A stretch of DNA of 53,716 nucleotides. It comes from Lachnospiraceae bacterium (GTDB taxonomy: Bacteria; Bacillota_A; Clostridia; Lachnospirales; Lachnospiraceae). Below, in pieces: positions 17,391 to 25,309 of the stretch (its first letter is position 1; every line of letters starts with the position of its first letter). Position numbers and translations under genes: made by a program. The notes under the pieces are model-generated. The model saw only the letters and a list, made by a program, of their open reading frames with translations. It was not told where the DNA came from and did not search any database. The stretch lies in the NCBI GenBank assembly GCA_009911175.1, contig QXWX01000043.1, positions 1 through 53,716 of the forward strand, given 5' to 3'.

Positions 17391-18686
17391 TTATGCTTCT
17401 CCGACTACCTTATCAAGCAGTCTTGCGGAAGTTCGCTTCGCTTCCCTTGTAGAGTGAGCATAGATGTTCATTGTGGTACTTACATCGGAATGTCCCAACA
17501 GCTCCTGCACATCTTTCGGTTTTGCACCGCCCACGAACATATTGCTCGTATAAGTGTGCCTGAGCGTGTGGAAATGAAAGTCCTCCATACCCTCGATGGT
17601 CTGTTTTGCCCTGCGGCAGATTTGTTCCACAGCAGGCGTACTCACAAACGCTCCGTCCTGCTTTAAGCAGACAAAGGATAATTCCCTGTAATCTTCGGGT
17701 ACTTCCTCTGACCTTTGCAGCTTGTAGACCTCGTAGTAGGTTCGACCTTTTTCCTTTACCGTCTTGCAGTAGTTCAGATAATACAGCTCCCCGTATTTGA
17801 AGCGATTCTTGTGCTGCTGTGCCTTTGCCTTTCGCAGAATGTCTGCCAGAGTGTCACAGAAGTCCACAGTGCGGATTTTACTGCGTTTGGTAGAGCCAAC
17901 CTCATACTTGTGTCTTGTGCCGTTGTATCGCATACTGCGACGCACCGTAAGATACTGTTCCTCAAAGTTGATGTCCTGCCAAGTCAAACCGCATACCTCC
18001 CCGATACGCAAGCCTGTGTAATAGGCTATCTGTACCGCAAGGAGAGCAGGATTTTCTTTTTCACTCAGATACTCCTTCAGCTTCTGATACTGTTCGTGAG
18101 TGATGACAGGGATTGCTTCTGTTTCGGTATTTTCAGCGAAAATATCCGTTTCCTGCTTTCTGCCTCTCAGCTTCACATACTGCATCGGGTTAAATGTTAT
18201 GAACCTTTTTGGGAACACAGCAAAGCGGAATGAATTTTGCAGGACTGCCGAGAACTGGAGCATATAGCCTTTGCTCATCGGTTTGGAAGTTGTTCCATCT
18301 GGATTAGTCCCTCCATAACTCATAAGGTCAATGAACGATTGCAGATGTTCCGCAGTAACAGTCTTTAACTTTCGGCTGCCAATCGGATATTTCTTTATCT
18401 TTTTAACAGCATTGATATAAGCCATTACTGTACCGTTGCTCAGATTGCCGGGTTTCAGTTCTTCTTCCACCCACATATCAAGCATTTCGCCTACTGTGAT
18501 ATTTTCGGCTTTTCCGATGAACTTCTTTGCTTCGTAATCCTCCATTGCCTTGCGGAGCAGACTTTCTGTTTCAGATTTGCTTTCTGTGCCTGCAAACTCA
18601 CGCTGTACCATTTTTCCGCTTTCATCTTCTACATAGAAGCGGTAGTACCATTTCTTGCCCTTTTTTCTTACAGATCCTTTTGCCAT
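17391..18686 (-). CDS. int: Element integrase, Tn916-like tyrosine recombinase
   Basis: A 431-residue integrase with an N-terminal arm-DNA-binding domain (MAKGSVRKKGKKWYYRFYVE), a core-binding domain near 62-170 and a catalytic domain from about 190. Catalytic residues: R227 (TGLRIGEV), H373 and R376 (HTLRH), H399 (GHSD), Y409 (NIYAH). It reads outward toward the left border at 17268, the usual position of an integrase next to its attachment site. A good site (AAAGGAG) lies about 8 nt before the ATG. Upstream are the repressor and the divergent excisionase. Confidence 0.92.
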   Translation of the reverse strand: MAKGSVRKKGKKWYYRFYVEDESGKMVQREFAGTESKSETESLLRKAMEDYEAKKFIGKAENITVGEMLDMWVEEELKPGNLSNGTVMAYINAVKKIKKYPIGSRKLKTVTAEHLQSFIDLMSYGGTNPDGTTSKPMSKGYMLQFSAVLQNSFRFAVFPKRFITFNPMQYVKLRGRKQETDIFAENTETEAIPVITHEQYQKLKEYLSEKENPALLAVQIAYYTGLRIGEVCGLTWQDINFEEQYLTVRRSMRYNGTRHKYEVGSTKRSKIRTVDFCDTLADILRKAKAQQHKNRFKYGELYYLNYCKTVKEKGRTYYEVYKLQRSEEVPEDYRELSFVCLKQDGAFVSTPAVEQICRRAKQTIEGMEDFHFHTLRHTYTSNMFVGGAKPKDVQELLGHSDVSTTMNIYAHSTREAKRTSARLLDKVVGEA

Positions 18687-18764
18687 TGATAAATAGTCTC
18701 CTTTCTATCCGTGGCAATCGGAACTGTGACGTATGGTGTGCGTAAAGTAAATAGTGTCACTTCT

Positions 18765-18790
18765 GCCGATTGTTGTCAATCGGCTTTTTT
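18765..18790 (+). terminator. Hairpin with T-tract between integrase and repressor
   Basis: GCCGATTG and CAATCGGC pair over 8 bp around a 4-nt loop, then six T residues follow on the plus strand. Both neighbouring genes run on the minus strand, so it would stop antisense transcription entering the repressor gene. Confidence 0.55.
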
Positions 18791-18811
18791 CATTGTCAAA
18801 GAGCCACGGAA

Positions 18812-19471
18812 TTATTCTTTTTCGGCAAGCCTTGCTTCGGCTTCCGCTACTATCCCGAAAAGGTCTCCCATCTTCACAGCGGTACGACCTTCATCGTAGA
18901 TATGTAAAATTCCGTCTAAGAATCGTTTCATATCCTCAATCGGTGCTTCCATTTCTTTATGGTAAACTCGTTCCTTAATCGCTCCCGACTCAATCGCATA
19001 TCTCATAAGAGACTGTTTCAGTCCTTCATCTTCTGCAACACGGTCAACCTCTGTCATAGCATCGGAGAAGTGGTGGCAGAGAACGGAATACAAATCAATC
19101 ATCTTTCCGAGGAATGTGGTAAGGAGCTGTTGGTGTGGTTCTCCATTCACAACCGTAGACACAGTATCAATGTACTTTCTGATATGTTCTTCCAAGTCCT
19201 TTTCACAGAGCGTTCTGCTGTCATATTCCTTATCCTCTGAAAGACCTGTAAGCCATTCGGGAGTGGTAAGCAACGCTTCTGCCAGTCCATTGATAATCAT
19301 TGTTCTCTTTGGGTCTACGCCGTCTGCTTCGTATCTCTGTATCGTTGACTTGTTCACTCCGATACGTTTGCCAAGCTCCGGCATTGTGAGATTCAATTCT
19401 GTTCGACGTTCTTTTACTCGTTCACCGACCTGTTTTGCGGTGAATGTGGTTTCTTTTTTCAAGGTTTCCAC
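18812..19471 (-). CDS. XRE-family repressor of the mobile element
   Basis: A 219-residue regulator with an N-terminal helix-turn-helix of the XRE/Cro-CI type (about residues 14-62: VGERVKERRTELNLTMPELG, then VNKSTIQRYEADG). The remaining 150 residues are helical and unlike the LexA-type protease domain, so cleavage-based induction is unlikely. It is divergent from the excisionase, and the region between them (19472-19643) carries four copies of a GTTGCAAAAT-like motif around a consensus promoter. A lysogeny-like switch controlling excision is the natural reading. A Shine-Dalgarno (GGAGG) lies just before its start. Confidence 0.88.
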   Translation of the reverse strand: METLKKETTFTAKQVGERVKERRTELNLTMPELGKRIGVNKSTIQRYEADGVDPKRTMIINGLAEALLTTPEWLTGLSEDKEYDSRTLCEKDLEEHIRKYIDTVSTVVNGEPHQQLLTTFLGKMIDLYSVLCHHFSDAMTEVDRVAEDEGLKQSLMRYAIESGAIKERVYHKEMEAPIEDMKRFLDGILHIYDEGRTAVKMGDLFGIVAEAEARLAEKE

Positions 19472-19507
19472 CTCCTATCGAATCTAAGTATAGCACATCA
19501 AAGCCTA

Positions 19508-19621
19508 TTTTGCAACTGTTTTTCCGATAAAAATTAAAAAATATCTTTAACGGGTTGTAAAATGAGTTGACAACAGATAGCAAAATAAGTATAATGATAA
19601 TTGCAAAGTTGCAAAATGAGT
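19508..19621. promoter_or_regulatory. Operator repeats for the element repressor
   Basis: Motif GTTG(C/T)AAAATGAGT occurs at 19554-19567 and 19608-19621, a variant ATAGCAAAATAAGT at about 19577-19590, and the inverted half ATTTTGCAAC at 19508-19517. Two copies bracket and one overlaps the promoter at 19567-19595. The spacing and divergent layout suit control by the XRE repressor. Confidence 0.6.
19567..19595 (+). promoter_or_regulatory. Consensus promoter of the excisionase
   Basis: TTGACA, 17 nt, TATAAT: a perfect sigma-A promoter about 50 nt before the excisionase start. Confidence 0.85.
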
Positions 19622-19643
19622 ATTTTAAAAGGAGCGGTGTGAA

Positions 19644-19859
19644 ATGACAGCAATTAAAATGGGTTTAACTATCGAAGAAGCAGCAGAATGTACGGGTATC
19701 GGTAGGAACACAATGCGAAAACTGGTGGACTGGGGCAAGCTGCCTGTTCTGAAAGTCGGACGAAAGACGATTATCCGCAGGGATACGTTGGAGCGTTTTA
19801 TGACGGTCAATCAGGGTAGGAATCTCCTCAATCCCAATGATGTACGAAAAGTGGAATAA
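19644..19859 (+). CDS. xis: Excisionase, HTH_17/MerR-like
   Basis: A 71-residue DNA-binding protein with a winged helix-turn-helix (GLTIEEAAECTGIGRNTMRKL, then GKLPVLKVGRKTIIRRDTLE). This is the standard form of Tn916-type excisionases, which direct the integrase to excise. AAAAGGAGCGG precedes the ATG. It is the first gene of the plus-strand set and lies behind a repressor-controlled consensus promoter. Calling it Xis rests on size, fold and position beside the integrase and repressor. Confidence 0.8.
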   Translation: MTAIKMGLTIEEAAECTGIGRNTMRKLVDWGKLPVLKVGRKTIIRRDTLERFMTVNQGRNLLNPNDVRKVE

Positions 19860-20115
19860 CCGTTCTCCAAAGCCCTCGGCGTTTGAGAGCGAAATACACC
19901 CCTCGCACAAATCTGCGATTTGTACTCTGGGTATTTCGCCCCTGCGGGGAGCCTGTATCACAACTTCGGACACTACCACCTCAGTTATGATACAGAGGAA
20001 ATTGCGGTGCAATTTCCGTTGCTGCCCCACCAATCACCGATAGCTGTGACAGCCGCACCCGACAAGTCGGTTGCGTAATGAGTACGGTATTCTCAGCGAA
20101 GAAAGGAGCAAAAGG
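19860..20115 (+). other. Probable origin of transfer region
   Basis: There is no gene between xis and the relaxase start. The region holds stacked inverted repeats: GAAATAC with GTATTTC enclosing CACAAATC / GATTTGT (about 19890-19946), and GAAATTGC / GCAATTTC (about 19997-20015). A GC-rich segment CGACAAGTCGGTTGCGTAAT follows, directly before the relaxase gene. Nested hairpins plus a conserved-looking stretch next to a relaxase is where oriT is expected. The nick site was not identified. Confidence 0.5.
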
Positions 20116-20352
20116 TTGGCAAGACATTCTTTTATCCGAATGTCGAAACTGCCCAATGTCAAGGGAAGAATCTCATATATCACGAGCCACGCCAAACAGG
20201 AATACCTTTACGCCACCTATCGCACCGCCGACAATACCTTTTGGAAAAATCTCGCCAGGGAAAGTCAGCAGGAGTTCCAGCGAAGCGGAACAACAGGAAA
20301 GTGTATCGAAGCAAGGGAGTTAATCATTGCCCTGCCGGAGATTTACACCACC
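20116..20352 (+). pseudogene. MobA/MobL relaxase, N-terminal part, split by IS110 element
   Basis: It starts at TTG 20116, with AAAGGAG 7 nt upstream, and encodes LARHSFIRMSKLPNVKGRIS onward, the start of clostridial MobA/MobL relaxases. The relaxase nicks oriT for mobilisation. The frame ends ALPEIYTT at 20352, where an IS110-type element begins with an in-frame TAG. The rest continues at 22188 (LDFDPQQVLEEF), so the gene was intact before insertion. About 79 codons are left on this side, without the HxH metal-binding motif. Confidence 0.85.
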
Positions 20353-20728
20353 TAGTATAATAATGGTGTAGTCAAGAATGACTACTGGTTAATAGTTACA
20401 AAGTCCAATCTAATAAATCTATATAGATATAACGGAAGGAGGAGTTCCCCCTCCATCAGAAGTTATAAAGTAACATTATTTACCATGTCTGAGGTTTCCT
20501 TAATGCACCAGACAAAAGATAGAGGTATAATCACTGGAGGCAGGATCATTGACGACACCTCCTTGGGAACCGGCCTTCCGGCTGGTGAAACCTCTTAGAA
20601 AGTCTGTCAGTCCATTCGGTGGTGATTTATGTTTTGGCTGGTTGGGAAGCCCCAGGCTATACCTGTATAAACCGCTAGGTTGTGTATCCGCCCTCTGGAA
20701 ATGGATGCCTGCCAGAAAGGATAAAACC
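20353..20728 (+). ncRNA. Candidate bridge/seek RNA region of the IS110 element
   Basis: The 376-nt left end is non-coding and structured: GTAGTCA/TGACTAC hairpin (20368-20385), GGAGG/CCTCC (20438-20454), GGAGG/CCTCC (20536-20562) and CCGG-ccttCCGG near 20571. Members of the IS110 group with a long left end encode there a bridge RNA whose two loops pair with donor and target DNA. Assignment as bridge RNA follows from this known layout; the loops were not modelled. Confidence 0.5.
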
Positions 20729-22063
20729 ATGAAATACCCAAAAGTACTTATGATGCTTGAAAGCATCCCTTATCTCTCAGTCGGGCTTGATGTCGGCGCA
20801 GACTTCACCTGGATGTCCATCATGCTGCCCAATGGCATTCTCACCGGGAAACCTTTTAAGATCATTCATTCTGATCCGCAGTCCCGTGAGCTTGCTGTCG
20901 CAAAAATAAAGGAAGCACAAGAGATGTATTCCCTCGAAAGCCGCTGCTTCCTTGAGTCCACCGGGATCTACCACATCCCGCTCCTGTACTTCCTTCGTGA
21001 TAAGGGGTTTGACTGCTCAGTCATTAATCCTATCATCACTAAGAATAGCACAAATATGAACGTAAGGAAACTGCATAATGATAAATTTGATTCAAAAAAA
21101 GCTGCCAAAGTCGGCCTGGATGCTTCCCTTAAGACTTCCATCATACCAGATGATGAGGTCATTGACCTGCGCAACCTGGTACGGGACTACTATTACTTCA
21201 AAGACCTGCAGTCCGCTGTCGTCCTGAAGCTCACGGCGGAACTGAAAGTGTCCTTTCCCGCATACCGGAAGGTGTTTAGCAAGGTCACTACCCAAACTTC
21301 CTTAAATCTTCTGGAAGCTTACCCCTTTGCCGCAGACATGCTTGCCGCCCCAAAAGACATACTTGTGGAAACCATACGCAAAACCGCGCGTTTCGGTGAA
21401 AAATATGCCGTTTCTAAATATGATGCCATACGTGCTGCCGCAAAGGACGCCGCTGTTTTCGGACGTGCGCTTCAAAGCAGTGCACTCCGGATCCGGCTGT
21501 ATATCAAAACCTACCGAGAATACCAGGAGCATCTGGACAATATACTTGAGGACCTGCATAAGGCTGTTGATAAGCTGGAAGGGACGCCGGTTTATGACCG
21601 TATCTTCCTTCTCCAGTCCCTACGTGGTGTCGGTTTTCTCAGTGCAGCCGTCCTGATCGCTGAAATGGGCTCCTTTGACCTGTTTTCTTCCCCAAAGAAG
21701 CTTTATGCTTACTTCGGCTTGGATCCTGCCGTGAAGCAATCCGGCAAGTTCAATGGGGATAAAGTCCACATGTCCAAGAGGGGTTCTAGCCTTGCCAGGC
21801 GTATCCTGCATATGGTGGCTATCAATAATCTTAAGGTGGATAAAGGGACAAAAACACCAGTAAATCCAGTTATCCACGGCTATTATACCGACAAATGCAA
21901 AAGCAAGAAGAAAAACGTGGCTGTCGGGGCTGTCATGCATAAAATCTGCAACATCATTTTTGCCATGCTCCGGGATAATAAACCATTTGAGATCATCACT
22001 CCTCAGGAACACTGTGAGCGGTATCTGGCAGCGCATCCCGACAAGATACAGAACGCAGCCTAA
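20729..22063 (+). CDS. IS110-family transposase (DEDD recombinase)
   Basis: A 444-residue IS110 transposase. ATG 20729 is chosen because GAAAGGA lies 8 nt upstream and the RuvC-like domain starts right after it (YLSVGLDVGADFTW with the first catalytic Asp, then ESTGIYH and the NDKFDSKKA region with the later Asp residues). The C-terminal Transposase_20 domain has LLQSLRGVGFLSAAVLIAEM and YFGLDPAVKQSG, including the conserved Ser region. These enzymes use an element-encoded RNA guide. The frame is intact, so the element may be active. An upstream extension to 20549 is open but has no binding site. Confidence 0.93.
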   Translation: MKYPKVLMMLESIPYLSVGLDVGADFTWMSIMLPNGILTGKPFKIIHSDPQSRELAVAKIKEAQEMYSLESRCFLESTGIYHIPLLYFLRDKGFDCSVINPIITKNSTNMNVRKLHNDKFDSKKAAKVGLDASLKTSIIPDDEVIDLRNLVRDYYYFKDLQSAVVLKLTAELKVSFPAYRKVFSKVTTQTSLNLLEAYPFAADMLAAPKDILVETIRKTARFGEKYAVSKYDAIRAAAKDAAVFGRALQSSALRIRLYIKTYREYQEHLDNILEDLHKAVDKLEGTPVYDRIFLLQSLRGVGFLSAAVLIAEMGSFDLFSSPKKLYAYFGLDPAVKQSGKFNGDKVHMSKRGSSLARRILHMVAINNLKVDKGTKTPVNPVIHGYYTDKCKSKKKNVAVGAVMHKICNIIFAMLRDNKPFEIITPQEHCERYLAAHPDKIQNAA

Positions 22064-22187
22064 CAGGTTTATCATGAATTTTAAAGATTTCCACATGGGT
22101 GGGCTTATTAAAGTTACCCTTTTTTACATCAACTGCTTGAAAAAAACTTTTTTAACATTTTTCACTTTACCTATTGACATTTCTTAG
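22064..22187 (+). other. Right end of the IS110 element
   Basis: A short AT-rich non-coding end with runs of A and T (AAAAAACTTTTTTAACATTTTTC), ending TTTCTTAG at the point where the relaxase frame resumes. Confidence 0.6.
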
Positions 22188-23384
22188 CTGGACTTTGACC
22201 CACAGCAGGTGCTTGAAGAATTTTCGAACAAATTCCGACAGCAGTACGGAGTGGAATGTGTATCGGCTCTGCACCACAACAAACGCAAGACCAACTACCA
22301 CATCCACCTCATATTCAGCGAAAGGAAACTGCTTCCCGAACCTGACATCAAGATTGCCACCAGAAGCGTATTTTACGACGAAACAGGAAAAAGGGTACGA
22401 ACCAAGAAAGAAATCACAGACGAAAACGGGCAAGTCCGAAAAGGCTGTACCGTTATCAAAAAGGGGGAAGTTTACGAAAGCCACTTATTCACAACCAAAG
22501 ACGAGCGTTATAAAAGTGAAGCGTTCATAGCAGAAGCAAAAGAAGTTTACACGGAACTTATCAATTCCCACATTTCAGATCCCGAACAGCGACTGAAAGT
22601 GTTTGATAAGAACAGCGTGTATCTCCCAACAAAAAAGATAGGCAAGAATAACCCCCAAGCTGCCGAAATCGAAGCGGACAATACCGCAAGGCAGGAATGG
22701 AACAGGACGGCGGATTTGGCTCTTGTATCGGGCATTGAAGAAGCAAAGATAATGGAAATCAAGCAGACCATCCACGACAAAGCCGGTCAGTCCATCCGTG
22801 AAAATGGTTGGCTTCCAAACCTGTTCCGAGGTATCGTAGGCAAGGCAAAGGAATTTCTGCAAGCCATCATCCGTGAAAAGGATATGCCGCCCAAACCAGT
22901 CCTCAATATGGATATGGACGAGTTCTGCACAATGCAGAATCTTATGCTAAAGGTGCAGAAACAGGCGAAAGCAATCAAGAAGATACAGGAGGTCACACTC
23001 CCGAATCTGCGAAAACAGCTTGCAGAAACAACGGGTATCTTCAAAGGCAAGGAGCGTAAGGCTCTGGAAAAACAGATACAGCAGACCGAAGCCGAACTTG
23101 CTGAAAAGCTGGATAAACTCCCTGATATTCTGACAGATGACGGTTATCCTGATGTACAGGCGTTTATGAAAACTTACCGCAAAGCAGAGGCTATTGTGAC
23201 ACAGTATAACCAAGACCTTGCAGAATGGGAACAGACAGTCAAGATCGGACAGAAACCTGCTGAAAAGCAGACCAGACCGCCCGAAAGACAAAGTGTGCGT
23301 AACAGGCTCAGACAGCTTCAGGAAGAGAGCAAGCAGAACTCTCAGCCAAAGCAGAGAAAAAAATCCCAAGACAGGGACAGATAA
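22188..23384 (+). pseudogene. MobA/MobL relaxase, C-terminal part
   Basis: It continues the split relaxase: LDFDPQQVLEEF, YGVECVSALHHNKRKTNYHI, with the HxH-type metal-binding motif (YHIHLIFSE) of MobA/MobL relaxases. After the catalytic part come about 250 residues of charged, coiled helix with a basic end (RQSVRNRLRQL, then QRKKSQDRDR). The first in-frame start is GTG 22209, which could give a truncated 391-residue protein without the N-terminal catalytic Tyr region. Two hairpins follow at 23405 and 23458. Confidence 0.85.
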
Positions 23385-23404
23385 TCACGACATAGGAAAT
23401 CACT

Positions 23405-23429
23405 ACCGCAGGGCAACCTGCCTTGCGGT
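23405..23429 (+). repeat. Hairpin after the relaxase
   Basis: ACCGCAGGGCA and TGCCTTGCGGT pair over 11 positions with one G-U and a 3-nt loop, followed by CTTACAT. It is probably the 3' end of the mobilisation transcript. Confidence 0.5.
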
Positions 23430-23457
23430 CTTACATATATCAGAGCATAAGAAAACA

Positions 23458-23485
23458 CCCTGCAAGATTTTTGCGTCTTGCAGGG
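23458..23485. terminator. Hairpin between convergent relaxase and kinase genes
   Basis: CCCTGCAAGA and TCTTGCAGGG pair perfectly over 10 bp around an 8-nt loop. It lies between the plus-strand relaxase and the minus-strand kinase and may terminate both, although T-tracts are weak on each side. Confidence 0.5.
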
Positions 23486-23518
23486 CATAAATTTATAACT
23501 GCACAAAACTGAAATTTG

Positions 23519-24064
23519 TCAGATTATTTGATTCCATCTCTCAACAATAATATTGCTATTGCTTTCAAGATCGACTTTACCGTCCAATTCAATTTTCATA
23601 CAAGACATATTGTTCAACCATTCTCTCTGCTCGTTAAGATTCGGAGAACCATTTTTTTCGTACCGTCGATTGTCATCTAAAAAACGCAAATGACTCTCAT
23701 ACAAGTCTCCACCCTCAAGGACTCTTTCACCAAAGCGTTCAACTGCACGTTCATGCACTCTCTGTATACGCACAGCAGGCTCCGCATAGAGAAAAACCAT
23801 CATATCGAACTTGTCATCAAATGCATAATGGAAAGAACTCATTGAACCTGCCATTACAAAGTGTTCATAAGGGAAAATATCTTTGCTTAATCTATTTATC
23901 TTCTCTTCACGACTGTACATTACAGTGTACGGCTCTTCGGTATCTCTTCTCCAAATGTAATCATCTACATCAAAATAAGGATATCCCAATTTATCAGCCA
24001 CCATTTTTCCTAATGATGTTTTTCCGCTTCCAGATGGACCAATAATCATGATTCCCTTTGACAT
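23519..24064 (-). CDS. P-loop nucleoside/shikimate-kinase-like ATPase (cargo)
   Basis: A 181-residue P-loop kinase-like protein: Walker A GPSGSGKT at 9-16, then LGYPYFDVDDYIWR with a DD pair like that of adenylate/shikimate-type kinases. The ATG at 24064 has AGGAGGAG about 9 nt upstream, so an open extension to 24190 is not used. Proteins of this kind are common chromosomal and element-borne kinases of unknown substrate (AAA_17/AAA_18). It is cargo of the mobilizable element, convergent with the relaxase. The substrate cannot be told from the sequence. Confidence 0.8.
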   Translation of the reverse strand: MSKGIMIIGPSGSGKTSLGKMVADKLGYPYFDVDDYIWRRDTEEPYTVMYSREEKINRLSKDIFPYEHFVMAGSMSSFHYAFDDKFDMMVFLYAEPAVRIQRVHERAVERFGERVLEGGDLYESHLRFLDDNRRYEKNGSPNLNEQREWLNNMSCMKIELDGKVDLESNSNIIVERWNQII

Positions 24065-24158
24065 ATAATATTCTCCTCCTAACGACAAATTCAAAGTTTC
24101 CGCAGATATTATATCACTAAGATGTGAAAAAATAAAGATAGCAATAGCAAAATACGGC

Positions 24159-24210
24159 AATAGCGTCAATGGTCTCGATGAACAGTGCAAGCACTGCCAT
24201 TGACGCTATT
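24159..24210. repeat. 14-bp inverted repeat with nested palindrome
   Basis: AATAGCGTCAATGG (24159-24172) and CCATTGACGCTATT (24197-24210) are perfect inverted copies. Between them CAGTGCAAGCACTG forms a second hairpin (24184-24197). T-rich sequence follows on the plus strand. It lies between the minus-strand kinase and tnpV genes and could terminate tnpV transcription or be a small cruciform or protein site. Confidence 0.6.
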
Positions 24211-24280
24211 TCTTTATTTTGCTCACAAGCAGACAAGAGCGATAAGCCAAGAACTGGCTTACCGCCCCAATCCTCACTTA

Positions 24281-24658
24281 TTATGCGAAGATAATCTCGC
24301 TGTAAATGATTTCCCTAACTCTGGACTGAATTTCATTCATTTTCTGCATCCACAACATAGCATTATCGGCTTTCAGTTGCTCGGTCACGTTTTCCTGCTC
24401 TGCAATCTGCTTTGTCGGCAGGAGCAAACGCTCCTGTGCCTGCCTGTCAATATCGGCAAGGTAAGAGTTCAGCGTACCCTCAATCAGCATTGTAGTGTAA
24501 ATGAAGTGCTTATGCTCCTTTAGGTACTGCTTGTGGCGTTGTCCCCATAAGCCGATAGACTGTGTTTCTTCTTCGGGAAGTATCAGACAAGGGATATAAT
24601 AATCACCTTGCAACTCATACCACAAACCGTTGCTTTCATCAAAAATGTACTTGTCCAT
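24281..24658 (-). CDS. tnpV: TnpV family protein
   Basis: A 125-residue TnpV protein, a family carried by clostridial transposons and mobilizable elements, with no proven biochemical role. Diagnostic stretches: YIFDESNGLWYELQGDYY, LPEEETQSIGLWGQRHKQYL, and IEGTLNSYLADIDRQAQERL. The start at 24658 is preceded by GGAGG 10 nt upstream; the open extension before it (to 24718) runs through an inverted repeat shared with the integrase upstream region. It is the rightmost gene of the element. Confidence 0.88.
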   Translation of the reverse strand: MDKYIFDESNGLWYELQGDYYIPCLILPEEETQSIGLWGQRHKQYLKEHKHFIYTTMLIEGTLNSYLADIDRQAQERLLLPTKQIAEQENVTEQLKADNAMLWMQKMNEIQSRVREIIYSEIIFA

Positions 24659-24685
24659 ATAATAAATCCTCCAGTATAATATATT

Positions 24686-24716
24686 CGCACATACGTCACA
24701 GTTCTCCGATTGCCAC
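24686..24716. repeat. Right copy of an internal inverted duplication
   Basis: Positions 24686-24716 match the reverse complement of 18711-18742 apart from a 3-nt and a 2-nt indel (shared cores TACGTCACAGTT and CCGATTGCCAC). One copy precedes tnpV, the other precedes the integrase gene. Confidence 0.7.
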
Positions 24717-24742
24717 ATTCTGTTATATCTTGTTATCAGATT

Positions 24743-24915
24743 TTCTTGCCCTTGTGTTTGCCCTTATCAGCTTCCAAGGGAAGAATAAAACAGTGTGAAA
24801 TTGTATAATAAGTTAAGGTGAGCATTTTGCGATAAATCCTTTGTTTTCAAGGCATTTGGAGGATTTTATTAAAACCCTGTGAGGGTTAATAATCACATAC
24901 AAAATTATGAATTGC
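24743..24915. repeat. Right end of the mobile element
   Basis: No gene. It contains CCCTTGTGTTTGCCCTTAT (24749-24767) and TTTTCAAGGC (24844-24853), direct copies of left-end motifs, plus an AACCCT/AGGGTT hairpin (24873-24887) before the hexamer at 24916. Confidence 0.5.
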
Positions 24916-25225
24916 TAATATTTATTATAGTTTTGCCAATGTATGGGAAATAGCAATTAAACATTCTCTTCATAAATCAAATATAACCTTTTCTTCTCAA
25001 TGTTTTGAAGAAATGTGTAAATTAGCGGGATTTTCATTTCTTGAAACAAAATGTAACCATGCTTTTATGGTTGAAACTCTGAAACATGCTGATAATGCCC
25101 CAAGAGAACATCGAGATCCTTTTGATAGATTACTTCTAGCTCAAGCCAAAGCAGAAAATATGTTTTTTCTTACACATGATGAATTGATTCCATTCTATAA
25201 TGAATCCTGCATAGTATCAGTATGA
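24916..25225 (+). pseudogene. PIN-domain toxin (VapC-like), C-terminal part
   Basis: It continues the toxin cut at 17268: IYYSFANVWEIAIKHSLHKS, then HRDPFDRLLLAQAKAENMFF and LTHDELIPFY. The DPFDR and THD motifs are the later acidic sites of PIN ribonucleases. It has no ribosome binding site of its own. The fit with the N-terminal part shows one original gene of about 130 codons. Confidence 0.85.
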
Positions 25226-25309
25226 ATTTTTCCTGATGGATAAAAATTAATGGATTATTTTAAAACGGTCGATCCAGAGGATATGAGCCAGGCTAAATTG
25301 ATTGTTTTT

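Larger units (their letters stand above)
20353..22187 (+). mobile_element. IS110-family insertion sequence
   Basis: About 1835 bp between the two relaxase halves, with a DEDD transposase, a long left non-coding end (376 nt) and a short right end (124 nt). There are no terminal inverted repeats and no obvious target duplication, both normal for IS110. The borders are placed where the relaxase frame breaks and resumes. The core dinucleotide CT is present at both joints (20352-20353 and 22188-22189), but a simple CT exchange would not restore the relaxase frame, so borders could shift by a base or two. Confidence 0.8.
17263..24921. mobile_element. Integrative mobilizable element inserted in PIN toxin gene
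   Basis: The hexamer TAATAT is present at 17263-17268 and 24916-24921. Joining the flanks across one copy restores an open PIN reading frame (SENNN joined to IYYSFANVWEIA), so these are the element borders. Inside are, from left: integrase, XRE repressor, excisionase, a MobA/MobL relaxase split by an IS110-type element, a P-loop kinase and TnpV. There are no conjugation-pore genes, so this is mobilizable rather than self-conjugative. Length is about 7.65 kb, of which about 1.83 kb is the nested insertion. The relaxase break suggests that mobilisation is now lost. Confidence 0.85.

Noticed and set aside
20549..20728. N-terminal extension of the IS110 transposase
   Set aside because: Open, but it lies in the structured non-coding left end, lacks a ribosome site, and the RuvC-like domain begins right after ATG 20729.
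20340..22200. Target-site duplication around the IS110 element
   Set aside because: Only the dinucleotide CT and a TAG trinucleotide recur; a CT exchange would shift the relaxase frame, so no duplication is claimed.
24065..24190. N-terminal extension of the kinase
   Set aside because: A hydrophobic run can be translated, but AGGAGGAG directly before ATG 24064 and the P-loop position favour the short form.
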